Shown here piece after piece: positions 26,924-35,219 of a DNA stretch of 64,000 nucleotides. The notes under the pieces were generated by a model. The model was not told the DNA's origin. It saw only the letters and a program-made list of their open reading frames with translations, and did no database searches. A program made the translations under genes and the position numbers. Positions within the stretch are counted from its first letter, which is position 1. Each line of letters begins with the position of its first letter. This DNA is from an uncultured Eubacteriales bacterium (GTDB lineage: Bacteria > Bacillota > Clostridia > Lachnospirales > Lachnospiraceae): the NCBI GenBank assembly GCA_900314565.1, contig OMVU01000004.1:1-64000 (forward strand), given 5' to 3'.

Positions 26924-26959
26924 AAAAAAAGACCTGTATCTTACGATCCAGGCCTTGAG
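26924..26959 (-). terminator. Terminator of tRNA-Gln
   Basis: Immediately 3' of the tRNA on the minus strand, GGCCTGGATC and GATACAGGTC pair with one mismatch around a GTAA loop, and are followed by seven T. Confidence 0.85.
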
Positions 26960-27031
26960 CTGGGCTACAAGGATTCGAACCTTGAAATGACGGAGTCAGA
27001 GTCCGTTGCCTTACCATTTGGCGATAGCCCA
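26960..27031 (-). tRNA. tRNA-Gln (anticodon CTG)
   Basis: Folds as a complete 72-nt cloverleaf on the minus strand. The acceptor stem is TGGGCTA/TAGCCCA with discriminator G. The D arm contains AATGGTAAGG, the anticodon stem ACGGA/TCCGT encloses the loop CTCTGAC (anticodon CTG), and the T arm carries GGTTCGAATCC. The U1-A72 pair is typical of tRNA-Gln. CCA is not encoded. It has its own promoter and terminator and so is a single-gene unit. Confidence 0.93.
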
Positions 27032-27049
27032 TTATTTGCAGCGAATTAG

Positions 27050-27078
27050 ATTTTATCCCAATCCGCTGCAAAATGCAA
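27050..27078 (-). promoter_or_regulatory. Promoter of tRNA-Gln
   Basis: On the minus strand TTGCAT, a 17-bp spacer and TAAAAT form a good sigma-70-type promoter. The -10 box lies 18 nt before the tRNA 5' end, which matches the expected short tRNA leader. Confidence 0.7.
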
Positions 27079-27143
27079 GAACAATTTTTTTTATTTACTG
27101 AAAAGCAATGTACTGACAGAATGATCTGTCTGAACGATATGGC

Positions 27144-28613
27144 TTATTTGCTGATCTGCTCCATGGCCATCTCCTCCAGAAGATCGCTCTTGATCTTGAA
27201 GAGCTTGTCGGACAGGTCGACATACATCTCGTGCGGGTTGACCAGACGTCTGGTCTCCTCCCACATGGTCTCCTGCTCCTTTCTGCATCTCTCACGGATC
27301 TCCATCGTCGTGGCCGTTTCCTCATAGACGCAGACGCCTCTCTCAAAGACCGGGACCATGATCTCGCGCAGCGTAAATGTCCCTGCGCGGAGCTTTGTCT
27401 TCTTCCATGTCTCGATGGGGTCGAAGATTATGAGATCCTTATCTTCAGAGAAGGTCTCCTCCACGAGGCAGATCAGATCCGCACGGATCTTTCCGGATTC
27501 CTTGTCATAGATGCGGACGATCTTCTTATTGCCCGGGTTCGTGACTTTCTCGGAATTCTCGGAGACCTTGATCTTGGGCACGAACTCCTCATCCTCACTG
27601 TTCTTGATCGCGGCCAGCTTATAGACACCGCCGAATGCAGGATTATCCTTGGATGTGATCAGATTTGTGCCTACGCCCCAGGAATTGATCTTTGCGCCCT
27701 GTTCTTTCAGCGCTGTGATCAGATACTCATCGAGGTCGGAAGAAGCAGAGATGATCGCATCCGGGAAGCCCGCCGCACTGAGCATCTCATATGCTTTCTT
27801 GGAGAGGTATGCAAGGTCGCCGGAGTCGATGCGGATACCGTACTTTGTGAGCTTGATACCGGCTTCGCGCATCTCGGTGAAGACCCGGATCGCATTCGGA
27901 ACACCGGACTCGAGGACATCGTAGGTGTCGACGAGGAGCGTGCAGGCATTCGGATAGATCTTCGCGTAGGCCTTGAATGCTTCGTACTCGCTCGGGAAGC
28001 TCATGATCCAGCTGTGCGCATGTGTTCCGAGGACCGGAACGTCGAACATCTGGCCCGTCAGGACATTGGATGTGCCCGCACATCCCGCAATGACAGCGGC
28101 TCGCGCGCCGTAGATTCCGGCATCCGGACCCTGCGCGCGGCGAAGACCGAATTCCATGACTGCATCCCCCTTCGCGGCGTAGCAGACCCGGGCTGCCTTG
28201 GTGGCGATCAGCGACTGATGATTCAGAATATTGAGGACAGCTGTCTCGACGAGCTGGGCCTGCATGATCGGCGCGATGACTTTGAGCATCGGCTCGCGCG
28301 GGAAAATGACCGTGCCCTCCGGGATTCCCCAGATATCGCCGGTAAAATGAAATCCCGCAAGATAATCCAGGAAATCATCCTCAAAAATGTTGAGGCTCTT
28401 CAGATACTGGATATCCTCGTAGGAAAAATGCAGATTCTTGATATACTCTATGACCTGGCTCAGGCCGCAGCAGATCGCGTAGCCTCCATCACAGGGATTC
28501 TTGCGGTAGAATGCGTCGAAGACGACGATCTGATCCGTCGGATTTTTGAAATATCCCTGCATCATTGTCAATTCATAGAGATCTGTAAGCAGTGTAAGAT
28601 TTGTTGCTCTCAT
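27144..28613 (-). CDS. pncB: Nicotinate phosphoribosyltransferase
   Basis: About 489 residues. The N-terminal NLTLLTDLYELTMMQGYF, central EFGLRRAQGPDAGIYGARAA and GTHAHSWIMSF (with the catalytic His), and YGIRIDSGDLAYLSKKA mark nicotinate phosphoribosyltransferase. The enzyme makes nicotinate mononucleotide from nicotinate and PRPP with ATP use, in NAD salvage. ATG 28613 (MRATNL) is preferred to ATG 28631 because AAAGGA sits at the right distance before it. It is likely monocistronic from a promoter at 28671-28698. Confidence 0.95.
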   Translation of the reverse strand: MRATNLTLLTDLYELTMMQGYFKNPTDQIVVFDAFYRKNPCDGGYAICCGLSQVIEYIKNLHFSYEDIQYLKSLNIFEDDFLDYLAGFHFTGDIWGIPEGTVIFPREPMLKVIAPIMQAQLVETAVLNILNHQSLIATKAARVCYAAKGDAVMEFGLRRAQGPDAGIYGARAAVIAGCAGTSNVLTGQMFDVPVLGTHAHSWIMSFPSEYEAFKAYAKIYPNACTLLVDTYDVLESGVPNAIRVFTEMREAGIKLTKYGIRIDSGDLAYLSKKAYEMLSAAGFPDAIISASSDLDEYLITALKEQGAKINSWGVGTNLITSKDNPAFGGVYKLAAIKNSEDEEFVPKIKVSENSEKVTNPGNKKIVRIYDKESGKIRADLICLVEETFSEDKDLIIFDPIETWKKTKLRAGTFTLREIMVPVFERGVCVYEETATTMEIRERCRKEQETMWEETRRLVNPHEMYVDLSDKLFKIKSDLLEEMAMEQISK

Positions 28614-28670
28614 CGGATTTGTCCTTTCCATTCAGCCAGCACATTGGCATCAATCAGGTGTCTTTACACT

Positions 28671-28698
28671 ATTGTATATACCCTGCCAAATAAATCAA
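28671..28698 (-). promoter_or_regulatory. Probable promoter of pncB
   Basis: Minus strand TTGATT, 16-bp spacer, TACAAT, about 60 nt before the preferred pncB start. The match is moderate; no other convincing pair lies in the gap. Confidence 0.45.
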
Positions 28699-28769
28699 CT
28701 GTTCTTTTTATTTCACACGCGACCATCCTGCGAACTGCAGCAGGTGAGCTCATTCAGGAACGCTTTTTT

Positions 28770-30362
28770 TTACGACCCGCCGCGTTTCCGGGCGCGTCTT
28801 GCGAGGGTCTCCCCGACTGTCTTCGGCGGACCGTCTTTACGGGCCTGCCGCCGTTTCGGAGTCTCCGTGGAAGCTTCTTTTTCTTTTCCGGAACGGGCTT
28901 TTTTCACGGAGCCGGCCGCTTTTGAGGCGGATGATCCGACTTCAGGGGATTCTTTTTCCGCTGCCGGCTTCCGGGTCCTTCTCCGTCTGGCCGCGGGCTT
29001 TTCAGGAGGCTCTTCCCCGGTATCTGCGACGGTCTCCGTCTCAGCAGGATCGGCAGGTGATGTTTCTTCGGCTGTACCGGGAACATCGGCCGTTTCTGCC
29101 GCCTCTGTATCCGGAGCTGCGGCTGTTTCTGCTGCTTCTGTATCTGGAACAGCGGCCGTTTCTGCCGCCTCTGTATCCGGGGCTTTTTCAGTCTCTGCTG
29201 CGTCCGGATCCGGTGCAGCGGCTGCTTCTTCGACCTCTGTATCCGGAGCTGCGGCCGTTTCTGCTGCTGTATCCGAAGCTGCAGCCATTTCTTCAACATC
29301 CGAAGTGTCAGCCGTAACTGCTTCCGCATCAGGGGCTTTGCCTGTATCCTCTGCATTCACAGGATCCTCTGCGTCTCGGACCTCCGGCTCACTCAGGAGC
29401 TCCTTGAAATCCTTCTCCGTGCTGTCCTCTTCCGGGATCTCTTCCACAGCATTGCGAGCCTCCTCCTTCTTTTTGCTTCTCTGAAGGATAGCTTTCCGAT
29501 CGAACTTACCCGAAAGAAGCGCCTCCCTGTAGGCTGAGAACCCTTCCTCCGCTGCCACCGGCGGAAAATGCGGATCCATCTCCTCCATCACCTTCAGAAT
29601 CACTTCCGATACGAGATAATTCGCATACCATTTCCGGTCAGCCGGTATTACGTACCACGGACTGTGCTCCGTCGCAGTTGCCTTGATGATTTTCTCGATC
29701 GTCTTCTGGTACTCGAACCACTTCATTCTATCGTCAAGCACTTCAGGCCCCAGACTCCAGTTCTGCTCAGGATCACCGAACCGCTTGAGCAGGCGTTTTT
29801 TCTGCTTTTTAAGCGACAGGTTCAGATATATTTTCACAACGCGGTAGCTGCTCCCGTAGAGGTACTCCTCAAAATCCCGGGCATATTTAAAATGCCTTTC
29901 ATATGTGATCTGCTTATCGATCCGGGGCGCAACGCGAATCGGCACTGCTTCTCCCTTTACCGCATACCATAGCATGTCTTCATAATAGGTGCCGCTCAGG
30001 ATCGCAATCTCGCCTCTCTCAGGTACATTCATGTGCACCCTCCGGAGCATATCATGTTTTATGTCCTTTTTTTCGGGACGAATGTACCTTTGGACACTGA
30101 TGCCCTGGGGATCAAGGGCACCGACCAGCTTCCGTATGATACGATCCTTTCCGGAGGCCTCCATTCCGACGATAATGACGATCAGGCCTTCCCGCTGATC
30201 CGCGTAAAGGCGCTTCTGGAGATTCCGGATCTTAATGCGGTTCTTCTGCTCTTTTTTATAAATTGCCTCCCGGTCAGCGTTATCCTTCTTCCCGTTGGTG
30301 GAGAAGTCCGCAAGCTTCCGCCCGGCCGTCTCGTCCCAGATATAGCGATCCGTCAAATTCAT
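28770..30362 (-). CDS. PPK2-family polyphosphate:nucleotide kinase with repetitive acidic tail
   Basis: 530 residues. Residues 1-270 are a PPK2 domain: Walker A IVGMEASGKDRIIRKL, Walker B region IAILSGTYYEDMLWY, and lid residues in RFGDPEQNWSLGPEVLDDRMKW. It would phosphorylate nucleotides with polyphosphate. Residues from about 320 to 490 are low complexity, rich in Ala, Glu, Asp, Thr and Pro, with an 11-residue unit PDTEAAETAAx repeated (nucleotides about 29080-29190) and diverged copies around it. The last ~50 residues are basic (RRRRTRKPA, KRRQARKDG), ending RRARKRGGS. Family members are normally about 270-300 residues, so the tail is an unusual extension. ATG 30362 (MNLTDRYIW) has GGGAGG before it. 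Confidence 0.88.
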   Translation of the reverse strand: MNLTDRYIWDETAGRKLADFSTNGKKDNADREAIYKKEQKNRIKIRNLQKRLYADQREGLIVIIVGMEASGKDRIIRKLVGALDPQGISVQRYIRPEKKDIKHDMLRRVHMNVPERGEIAILSGTYYEDMLWYAVKGEAVPIRVAPRIDKQITYERHFKYARDFEEYLYGSSYRVVKIYLNLSLKKQKKRLLKRFGDPEQNWSLGPEVLDDRMKWFEYQKTIEKIIKATATEHSPWYVIPADRKWYANYLVSEVILKVMEEMDPHFPPVAAEEGFSAYREALLSGKFDRKAILQRSKKKEEARNAVEEIPEEDSTEKDFKELLSEPEVRDAEDPVNAEDTGKAPDAEAVTADTSDVEEMAAASDTAAETAAAPDTEVEEAAAAPDPDAAETEKAPDTEAAETAAVPDTEAAETAAAPDTEAAETADVPGTAEETSPADPAETETVADTGEEPPEKPAARRRRTRKPAAEKESPEVGSSASKAAGSVKKARSGKEKEASTETPKRRQARKDGPPKTVGETLARRARKRGGS

Positions 30363-30413
30363 AAAAACCTCCCTGTACAAATCCATCCGCCGCGGGCTAT
30401 ACTTTACTTTGTT

Positions 30414-31559
30414 TCACAGCAGATCCTTCTCATCGAAGATCATGACCCTGTCCACCTTGAGCGCCGGCTGCGCGCGGTAAGCGTAGGCCGCCGATTCAAA
30501 GAGGCAGTACAGCTTTCCGTCATAGACGTAGATCTGTTCCATTTTCTGCGGAAAACTATACTTCTTCAGCATGGCACTCTCCTTAAAATCCGAGAGTTCT
30601 TCCCAGACTGCATACATCTGGAGATCCGAGTCAAAAATCCCCCAGGATTTTGAGAAGAGCATATTTTTCTCTGTCGCCATCACAGACTGGATCCTGTGGG
30701 ATGTCTCCGCAAGGACATCCGCGCTCACTGCCTCATAGAGCCTGTCCCCCGACAGCTTCACCGTGGAATTCAGGCGGCCGGCCGTATCCATCGCAAAACG
30801 CTGGAGCGTGGCATTACCGTTTTCCTGAAACAGTCCGATGAGGAGCGCATTCGGCGCATAACTCATGTAGGAATTCCGCTCGATCGACTCAAGGAGATAA
30901 TCCTGGGACTTTCTGATCGGTCTTTCTGTCTCATCGAAATCGTACGCCTCGATCGTCTCCATATCATAGGCGACCGCTCTGGCCTTCCCCTTGCCTCCGC
31001 CGGAGACCCACAGGTTGTTATTTACCGGATCATAAGCCAGCCCTCCGACATGGGAGGTGTCAGGCAGGACGATTTCCTTCAGAAAGCTTCCGGTATGGCG
31101 GCTCAGCATCAGGATCACGGAATTATGCTGTTTCGTGTGACAGTACGCGCTGATGAAAATATAGTCCTCCGTGACTGCCATCCCCTGCGGCGTCATGCTG
31201 GTGCAGGTCGTTATGCCGTGGAATCCATGCAGTGTGGTCCTCGTCGCGTTAAGTCCCGGAATGACGACCGTTCCCTTCAGCTTTTTCGCAAGCTCCGGAA
31301 AATCACTCCGAAGTGCCAGAGCAAAGGCTTTCTCGGAGCCGTAGCATACGGGATTTGTATTGGTCTCAACGTACTTCGCCTCAGGCTCCTTGTCTCCCCG
31401 GGCGATCATGGCGTAATAGAGGTAAGCGCCGATTCCCCCGCCGGCGACCAGGAGGACCGCCAGCGTCACGAGAGCCCATCTTTTCAGACTTCGCCGTTCT
31501 TCCGTCTTCTCCTTTGATGTATTCACTTTCCCTTTGTGTGTTTTAAAAATTCTGAACAT
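30414..31559 (-). CDS. Membrane-anchored or exported propeller-like protein of unknown function
   Basis: A 381-residue protein with a basic N-terminus (residues 1-28), one hydrophobic helix near residues 29-50, and an extracytoplasmic domain. The domain contains propeller-like strands such as GMAVTEDYIFISAYC, VGGLAYDPVNNNLWVSGGG and VYDGKLYCLFES. This suggests a WD/YncE-like beta-propeller, but I do not recognise a named family. It lies just after recQ in divergent orientation, with only 51 nt between the starts, and 50 nt before the PPK2 gene. No good ribosome site precedes ATG 31559, so the start is uncertain. Confidence 0.7.
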   Translation of the reverse strand: MFRIFKTHKGKVNTSKEKTEERRSLKRWALVTLAVLLVAGGGIGAYLYYAMIARGDKEPEAKYVETNTNPVCYGSEKAFALALRSDFPELAKKLKGTVVIPGLNATRTTLHGFHGITTCTSMTPQGMAVTEDYIFISAYCHTKQHNSVILMLSRHTGSFLKEIVLPDTSHVGGLAYDPVNNNLWVSGGGKGKARAVAYDMETIEAYDFDETERPIRKSQDYLLESIERNSYMSYAPNALLIGLFQENGNATLQRFAMDTAGRLNSTVKLSGDRLYEAVSADVLAETSHRIQSVMATEKNMLFSKSWGIFDSDLQMYAVWEELSDFKESAMLKKYSFPQKMEQIYVYDGKLYCLFESAAYAYRAQPALKVDRVMIFDEKDLL

Positions 31560-31610
31560 ATTATTATTTTATGCCACTTGACAGGCATTCGCAAGAAGGA
31601 AGGTCATTAC

Positions 31611-33110
31611 ATGGATGAACTGCATAAGACACTCTGGACGTATTACGGCTACAGCTCTTTCCGGCCCGGTCAGGAACGTCTGATCCGTGCGCTCCTTGAA
31701 GGAAATGACGTACTCGGCGTCATGCCGACCGGCGCGGGCAAATCCCTCTGCTACCAGATCCCGGCCCTGCTCCTCCCGGGTCTCACGATCGTCGTCTCTC
31801 CCCTGATCTCCCTGATGGAAGACCAGGTCGGCACTCTCAGAAAACGGGGAATTCCCGCTGCTTTCCTGCATGCCGCCATGCGCTCATCCGAACGCCGTGC
31901 GCTCTGTCAGAAAATCCTTGATGGGCAGCGAACCGGCAGTCCGAGCACCGTGCGCCTCCTCTATGTCTCTCCCGAGAGGCTTATGGCGCGCGAGTTCCTT
32001 TCATTTTCGGAAAATGCAGACATCTCGCTCCTCGCAGTCGACGAAGCCCACTGTATCTCGAACTGGGGCCGGGATTTTCGCCCCGCCTATCGAAAGATCG
32101 GGGATTTCGCAGACCGCATGAAACATCGTCCGCCGATCGGTGCATTCACGGCTTCCGCGACACCGGCCGTGCGGGAGGAGATCATTTCGTATCTGCACCT
32201 CAAAGATCCCGCATCGCTCACGACAGGATTCGACAGGCCGAATCTGTATTTCGAAGTCAGGCACGCAGAAGACAAATGGACAGAGCTCCTCCGCGTTCTG
32301 GACGAGCACAGGACCGGGACCGGCATCATCTACTGTCTCACAAGGAAGACCACGGAAGCACTCGCCAAAAAGCTCAATAAGAACGGGATCCCGGCAGCCT
32401 TCTACCATGGGGGGCTTACGTCCTGCGAACGGGAAAAAAGTCAGGAAGACTGGATCCGGGGCCGTGTCCGCCTGATCGTCGCGACCTGCGCGTTCGGCAT
32501 GGGGATCGACAAGCCGGATGTGCGTTTCGTCATTCACTATAATTTGCCCGGGAGCATGGAGAATTATTATCAGGAGGCCGGCAGAGCGAGCCGGGACGGA
32601 AGACCGGGGGAATGTATCCTGCTCTATAATATTCGAGACGTGACCATCAACAGATTTTTTATTCGAAGGGCGGGAAGCGGAAACAAAGGGGAATCCCTTC
32701 AGGAGATGCTGCGGCAGGATCTTCTGGTCATGCAGGACTATGTGAGCTGTCACACCTGCCTGCGAGCCTTCATGCTTCGCTATTTCGGGGAGGAGACAGA
32801 ACCTTTCTGCGGAAAGTGCTCCGTCTGCCTGAGCGATACGGGTCCTCTCCCACGGGGAAGTACGCTCATCCCCGGCGTGGAATCTCCCGAACTCTACCGG
32901 GAGCTCAGAGCTCTCCGACTGGATCTCGCGAACAGGCAGGGAAAGCTTCCCTTTGAGATTTTCTCTGACAGAACGCTGCACGATCTGGCGGCTGTACGCC
33001 CCGAAAATCTGAAGGATATGTTGCTCATAGAGGGTGCCGGCATTTTAAATGTCCTGAAATTCGGTCCTGTTTTTCTGAAAGAGATCCGTTATTGGAACCA
33101 TACTCATTAA
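31611..33110 (+). CDS. RecQ-family ATP-dependent DNA helicase
   Basis: 499 residues. The N-terminal FRPGQERLI, Walker A MPTGAGKSLCYQIPA, the DEAH box AVDEAHCISNWGRDFRP, ASATP, and the C-lobe VATCAFGMGIDKPDVRFVIH and YYQEAGRASRDGRPGEC show a superfamily-2 RecQ helicase unwinding DNA 3' to 5'. Zinc-binding cysteines follow (CHTCLRAFMLRYFGE, CGKCSVC), then a short HRDC-like end from about residue 435. It is shorter than E. coli RecQ, with little of the winged-helix part. ATG 31611 has GGAAGG before it; an in-frame ATG at 31536 lies in the divergent gene's start region and is rejected. Confidence 0.93.
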   Translation: MDELHKTLWTYYGYSSFRPGQERLIRALLEGNDVLGVMPTGAGKSLCYQIPALLLPGLTIVVSPLISLMEDQVGTLRKRGIPAAFLHAAMRSSERRALCQKILDGQRTGSPSTVRLLYVSPERLMAREFLSFSENADISLLAVDEAHCISNWGRDFRPAYRKIGDFADRMKHRPPIGAFTASATPAVREEIISYLHLKDPASLTTGFDRPNLYFEVRHAEDKWTELLRVLDEHRTGTGIIYCLTRKTTEALAKKLNKNGIPAAFYHGGLTSCEREKSQEDWIRGRVRLIVATCAFGMGIDKPDVRFVIHYNLPGSMENYYQEAGRASRDGRPGECILLYNIRDVTINRFFIRRAGSGNKGESLQEMLRQDLLVMQDYVSCHTCLRAFMLRYFGEETEPFCGKCSVCLSDTGPLPRGSTLIPGVESPELYRELRALRLDLANRQGKLPFEIFSDRTLHDLAAVRPENLKDMLLIEGAGILNVLKFGPVFLKEIRYWNHTH

Positions 33111-33211
33111 CAAAAACCTCCCGCATCCTGACTTCTGAGCCTCCCGGAACAGCTATTCAGGGAATTGTTTCGAAATTCACAGAAATTTGTGGATTTTTCA
33201 CAGAATCTGTA

Positions 33212-33239
33212 TTCACATTTCCCCTGTTTATGGTAAAAT
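33212..33239 (+). promoter_or_regulatory. Probable promoter of the cytidylate-kinase-like gene
   Basis: TTCACA, 16-bp spacer, TAAAAT, about 130 nt before the start codon. It is followed by a leader with a GCGTTTT/AAAACGC stem (33256-33262 with 33294-33300) enclosing an inner CTTTCAGAACTGAAAG hairpin. The structured leader could influence translation or stability. Confidence 0.5.
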
Positions 33240-33370
33240 GAAATCACAAAAAAGGGCGTTTTCCCCGGAAATCTTTCAGAACTGAAAGCCGCCAAAACGC
33301 TCTGATCTGTGCGTTTGCGGACAATGTTCATCACATGCTCCTTGTGATAACCGAAAGGGGGGTAATTATT

Positions 33371-33985
33371 ATGAAGGTAAAAAAGAAATTTCTCATCACT
33401 GTGGGACGCGAGTACGGAAGCGGCGGCAAGGTCATTGCCGAGCAGATCGGGAAGGATCTCGACATCAAAGTCTATGACAAGAATCTGATCGAGATGATCG
33501 CCAAAAAGCATGATCTGGATAAGGATACCCTGGTCAATGACGACGAGCGTCTCTCGAACCCGTTCTTTGAGCCCTACATCAATTACGGCATTGACACCGC
33601 CTCCCGCAGCTCCCGCCTGTTCGCTCTGCAGTCGCAGATCATCCGCGAGGAGGCCAACGAGGGTCCGGCTATCTTCCTCGGCCGCTGCGCAGATGATATT
33701 CTCTGGGAGTATCCGGATGTCATCCGCATCTTCATCTACGCGCCGAAAGCGGACAGAGTCGAGCGGATCATGAACGTCGAGGGAATCAGCGAATCTCTGG
33801 CGGCGGAGAAGATCATCCGCAGGATGGATAAGCAGAGAAAGGCTTACTATCAGTTCTACACGGACAAGAAGTGGGGCACCCCGGAAGGCATGGATTTCAT
33901 GATCAACAGTTCTGCGCTCGGCATCGACGGGACAGTGAAGTTGATCGAGGAGATCCTGAAAATGAAAGGCTATATCGAAGATTAA
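33371..33985 (+). CDS. Cytidylate-kinase-like family protein
   Basis: 204 residues. It begins MKVKKKFLITVGREYGSGGKVI, a P-loop variant (GREYGSGG) typical of the cytidylate-kinase-like family common in Firmicutes. GPAIFLGRCADDIL and VDRIERIM-like sequence follow (here ADRVERIM), then RRMDKQRKAYYQFYTD. It probably phosphorylates a nucleoside monophosphate or related molecule; the true substrate of this family is uncertain. ATG 33371 has a strong AAAGGGGGG site. It has its own promoter and ends before a repeat and a bidirectional terminator. Confidence 0.85.
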   Translation: MKVKKKFLITVGREYGSGGKVIAEQIGKDLDIKVYDKNLIEMIAKKHDLDKDTLVNDDERLSNPFFEPYINYGIDTASRSSRLFALQSQIIREEANEGPAIFLGRCADDILWEYPDVIRIFIYAPKADRVERIMNVEGISESLAAEKIIRRMDKQRKAYYQFYTDKKWGTPEGMDFMINSSALGIDGTVKLIEEILKMKGYIED

Positions 33986-34009
33986 TATCCTCTCATCCCT
34001 GATAAAAAG

Positions 34010-34094
34010 CAGGCAATTGCGAAAGTCTGTGCTTCATGGGAATTGTATGAGCATTCAAATAATTCCATTTCGCACAGAGTTTCGCAGGAGCCTG
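34010..34094. repeat. Dispersed palindromic repeat, family A, short copy
   Basis: Begins CAGGCAATTGCGAAAGTCTG and ends GTTTCGCAGGAGCCTG; the two ends are imperfect inverted repeats of about 36 nt. Related copies are at 52391-52637 and 61596-61707, with a one-arm copy at 45102-45137. This is the shortest version, close to a simple hairpin. It lies 25 nt after the cytidylate-kinase-like gene. Confidence 0.8.
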
Positions 34095-34100
34095 TTGATA

Positions 34101-34169
34101 AAAACAGAACCGCTGCACAGGGCGTACGGTGTAATAAGACCGACGAGACCTGTGCAGCGGTTCTGTTTT
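34101..34169. terminator. Bidirectional terminator between convergent genes
   Basis: AAAACAGAACCGCTGCACAGG at 34101 pairs perfectly with its complement at 34149-34169 over 21 bp with a 27-nt loop. T runs lie on both outer sides. It would stop both the plus-strand kinase transcript and the minus-strand rsmI transcript. Confidence 0.88.
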
Positions 34170-34175
34170 TCGGCG

Positions 34176-34247
34176 GATCGCAGCCGCGCAAAAAGGAAGG
34201 TGCTTCGCACGTAAGCGCGGCGCAGCAAGAACGCTGAGGCGTTCTTG
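34176..34247. repeat. Dispersed repeat, family B, copy 1
   Basis: Contains GATCGCAGCCG, then TGCTTCGCACGTAAGCGCGG, then an AAGAACGC/GCGTTCTT hairpin. A copy with the same order of parts is at 39265-39338, and a partial inverted piece is at 45021-45040. It lies between the terminator and the rsmI stop. Confidence 0.72.
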
Positions 34248-34255
34248 AATTTTTA

Positions 34256-35104
34256 TCACTCTTCTTCAAGACACATCCGATAGACGTCTCTTTTGGAAAT
34301 CCCGCGCTCCTTCGCCACGGCTTTCATGGCGTCCTTTCTGGACATTCCCTGTGCTTCGAACCGGGCAACATGCTCGGGGACCGGAAGATTTTCGTAGAGT
34401 TCCTCCTTCTCCCCCCGGATCTCCTCATCGGATTTTCCCTCGATCACAAGAACATATTCGCCGCGCGGCGGTTCTGTCTGCGCCCGGGCGATCGCCTGAT
34501 CGATGGTCGTCCGATCGACCGTCTCATACTTTTTCGTGAGTTCCCGGCAGAGCGTGATGCCTCTGCCTCCGCCAAGCTCTTCCCGAAGCGTCTCCAGTGT
34601 CCGGACGAGCCTGTGCGGAGCCTCGTAGAGGATCATGGTGCGGCGTTCGGTCTTCATTTCCGCGAGGACTTCCTTCCGCTCCTTTTTATCCCCGGGGAGA
34701 AATCCCTCAAATGCAAACCGCCGCGTGTCCTGTCCGGAGAGCGTGAGGGCGGTTATGCAGGCATTCGCGCCCGGCAGAGATGTGACCTCGATCCCGTTCT
34801 CCATGCAGAGCCTGACCAGGATCTCGCCCGGATCCGAGATTGCGGGCGTACCGGCGTCCGTGATGAGCGCGATGTTCTCTCCGGCAATCAACCGGCCGAT
34901 CAGCTCCTGCCCTTTTTCTTTCTCATTGAATTTATGATAGCTCGTGAGCTTTGTCGTGATCTCATAGCGGGACAGAAGATGCCCGGATGTGCGGGTATCC
35001 TCCGCTGCGATGAGATCGACCTCCCTGAGGGTCCGGAGGACTCTGAGCGTGATATCCTCAAGATTCCCGATCGGGGTCGCGCACAAATATAAAGTTCCGC
35101 TCAT
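34256..35104 (-). CDS. rsmI: 16S rRNA (cytidine1402-2'-O)-methyltransferase
   Basis: 282 residues. N-terminal GTLYLCATPIGNLEDITLRVL, then AAEDTRTSGHLL near 35, ITDAGTPAISDPGEIL near 80, and the SAM-binding PGANACITALTLSG near 110 are characteristic of RsmI (YraL), which 2'-O-methylates C1402 in the decoding centre. The C-terminal RGISKRDVYRMCLEE is also usual. It is last in a minus-strand cluster of guanylate-kinase-like, holB, ricT and trmN6-like genes, the common Firmicute order. Confidence 0.95.
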   Translation of the reverse strand: MSGTLYLCATPIGNLEDITLRVLRTLREVDLIAAEDTRTSGHLLSRYEITTKLTSYHKFNEKEKGQELIGRLIAGENIALITDAGTPAISDPGEILVRLCMENGIEVTSLPGANACITALTLSGQDTRRFAFEGFLPGDKKERKEVLAEMKTERRTMILYEAPHRLVRTLETLREELGGGRGITLCRELTKKYETVDRTTIDQAIARAQTEPPRGEYVLVIEGKSDEEIRGEKEELYENLPVPEHVARFEAQGMSRKDAMKAVAKERGISKRDVYRMCLEEE

Positions 35105-35219
35105 GGATCAAACCTTTCTCATTTTTTAAGGTCATCAGATACGCCGAATCATTCCTGCAGGAGATTTCTGCGTAAGGATCCTGCCAAAGGATCCTGTCAA
35201 AGGAATCCTTCTCGGTCCT

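Noticed and set aside
26730-27071. 113-codon minus-strand open frame over the tRNA
   Set aside because: It is read through tRNA-Gln, its promoter and its terminator, so it is a chance frame.
27231-28925. 564-codon plus-strand open frame opposite pncB
   Set aside because: It is the antisense of a fully conserved nicotinate phosphoribosyltransferase gene, and its translation has no family features. It arises from codon bias on the other strand.
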